DNA of 64,000 nt from NCBI GenBank assembly GCA_965198095.1, contig OZ240239.1, forward strand, positions 3,658,001-3,722,000, read 5' to 3'. Source of the DNA: CBDFJH01 sp965198095 (GTDB lineage Bacteria; Latescibacterota; UBA2968; GCA-2709665). The notes beneath the pieces were generated by a model, which saw nothing but the letters and a program-made list of their open reading frames with translations, did not search any database and was not told the DNA's origin. This document shows positions 63,842 through 64,000 of the stretch, one piece after another (positions within the stretch are counted from its first letter, which is position 1; the number at the start of each line of letters is the position of its first letter). Made by a program: the position numbers and the translations under genes.

Positions 63842-64000
63842 CCCGAACGCTCCTCCATCAGCCTTTTGATCACGTCGACGGGCGTGATCCCTTCCGCCTC
63901 CGCGTGAAAGCTGGTAATCACCCGATGGCGCAGCACCGGGACCGCAGCGGACCTGACATCTCCGATGGAGGCGGCATACCTCCCGTCCAGAACGGCGCGC
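63838..64000 (-). CDS. MoxR-type AAA+ ATPase, C-terminal end only
   Basis: Minus-strand reading gives DGRYAASIGDVRSAAVPVLR, then HRVITSFHAEAEGITPVDVI and KRLMEERSG with a stop. VPVLRHRVxxxFxAEAEGI is the closing part of MoxR-family ATPases. The N-terminal part is beyond the window edge. The stop overlaps the DUF58 start by 4 bases, the usual pairing. Confidence 0.85.
   Translation of the reverse strand, partial: RAVLDGRYAASIGDVRSAAVPVLRHRVITSFHAEAEGITPVDVIKRLMEERSG

Overview
This 64 kb window (about 60% G+C by eye) comes from a Gram-negative-type bacterium. It carries lipoprotein signal peptides, an ABC peptide-binding lipoprotein, type II fatty-acid synthesis genes, a MoxR/DUF58 pair and a SenX-like set of housekeeping operons. 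Gene content does not fix a phylum; an uncultured lineage is likely. No rRNA, tRNA or CRISPR array was recognised.

Layout. (1) 1-11.6 kb, minus strand: a peptide-binding lipoprotein (cut by the window edge), a GlmL/MutL-like ASKHA protein with two small partners, an octanoyltransferase-like gene, rnc, and the cluster ndk-yceD-rpmF-fabH-fabD-fabG-acpP-fabF. (2) 12.1-18.4 kb, plus strand: fatty acyl-CoA reductase, PlsC-type acyltransferase, alkyl-DHAP synthase and a short-chain dehydrogenase, together a complete-looking route to 1-alkyl-glycerol phosphate (ether lipid). (3) 19.2-23.5 kb, minus strand: bioA-bioD, then a formamidase-family protein and a beta-propeller protein. (4) 23.7-48.8 kb: a defence/accessory island with a Fic protein, a SNF2 helicase-DUF4391 pair, a pentapeptide-FRG protein, type III Mod and Res, an AlbA_2 ATP-binding protein, a HIRAN protein, a tandem UDG-like protein, HicB, a DUF488 protein and many broken duplicate fragments. 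(5) 48.8-51.4 kb: a CPA2 antiporter and a probable selenocysteine-containing thioredoxin-like lipoprotein. (6) 52.6-59.6 kb: argR-argC-argB-argD-argG-argH plus an unknown gene, preceded by a tandem ARG box. (7) 59.8-62.3 kb: an exported protein, a gamma carbonic anhydrase, a DUF309 protein and a lipoprotein. (8) 62.9-64 kb, minus strand: moxR and a DUF58 protein.

The island is rich in non-coding mobile DNA: a TIR-bounded element in three versions (one split by an ORF-less group II intron whose empty sites are present in the same window), REP-like dispersed repeats, a transposase relic, and a family of short CCTGCCTG...CAGGCAGG hairpins that insert into genes and into the intron. Several genes carry frameshifts caused by such insertions or by deletions, so the island appears to be decaying and recombining while the flanking biosynthetic operons are intact.

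Most notable: the in-frame TGA in a UxxC context (51,025), the hairpin insertions, the intron with empty sites, the ether-lipid operon, and the duplicated UDG-like protein with a nearby relic copy.
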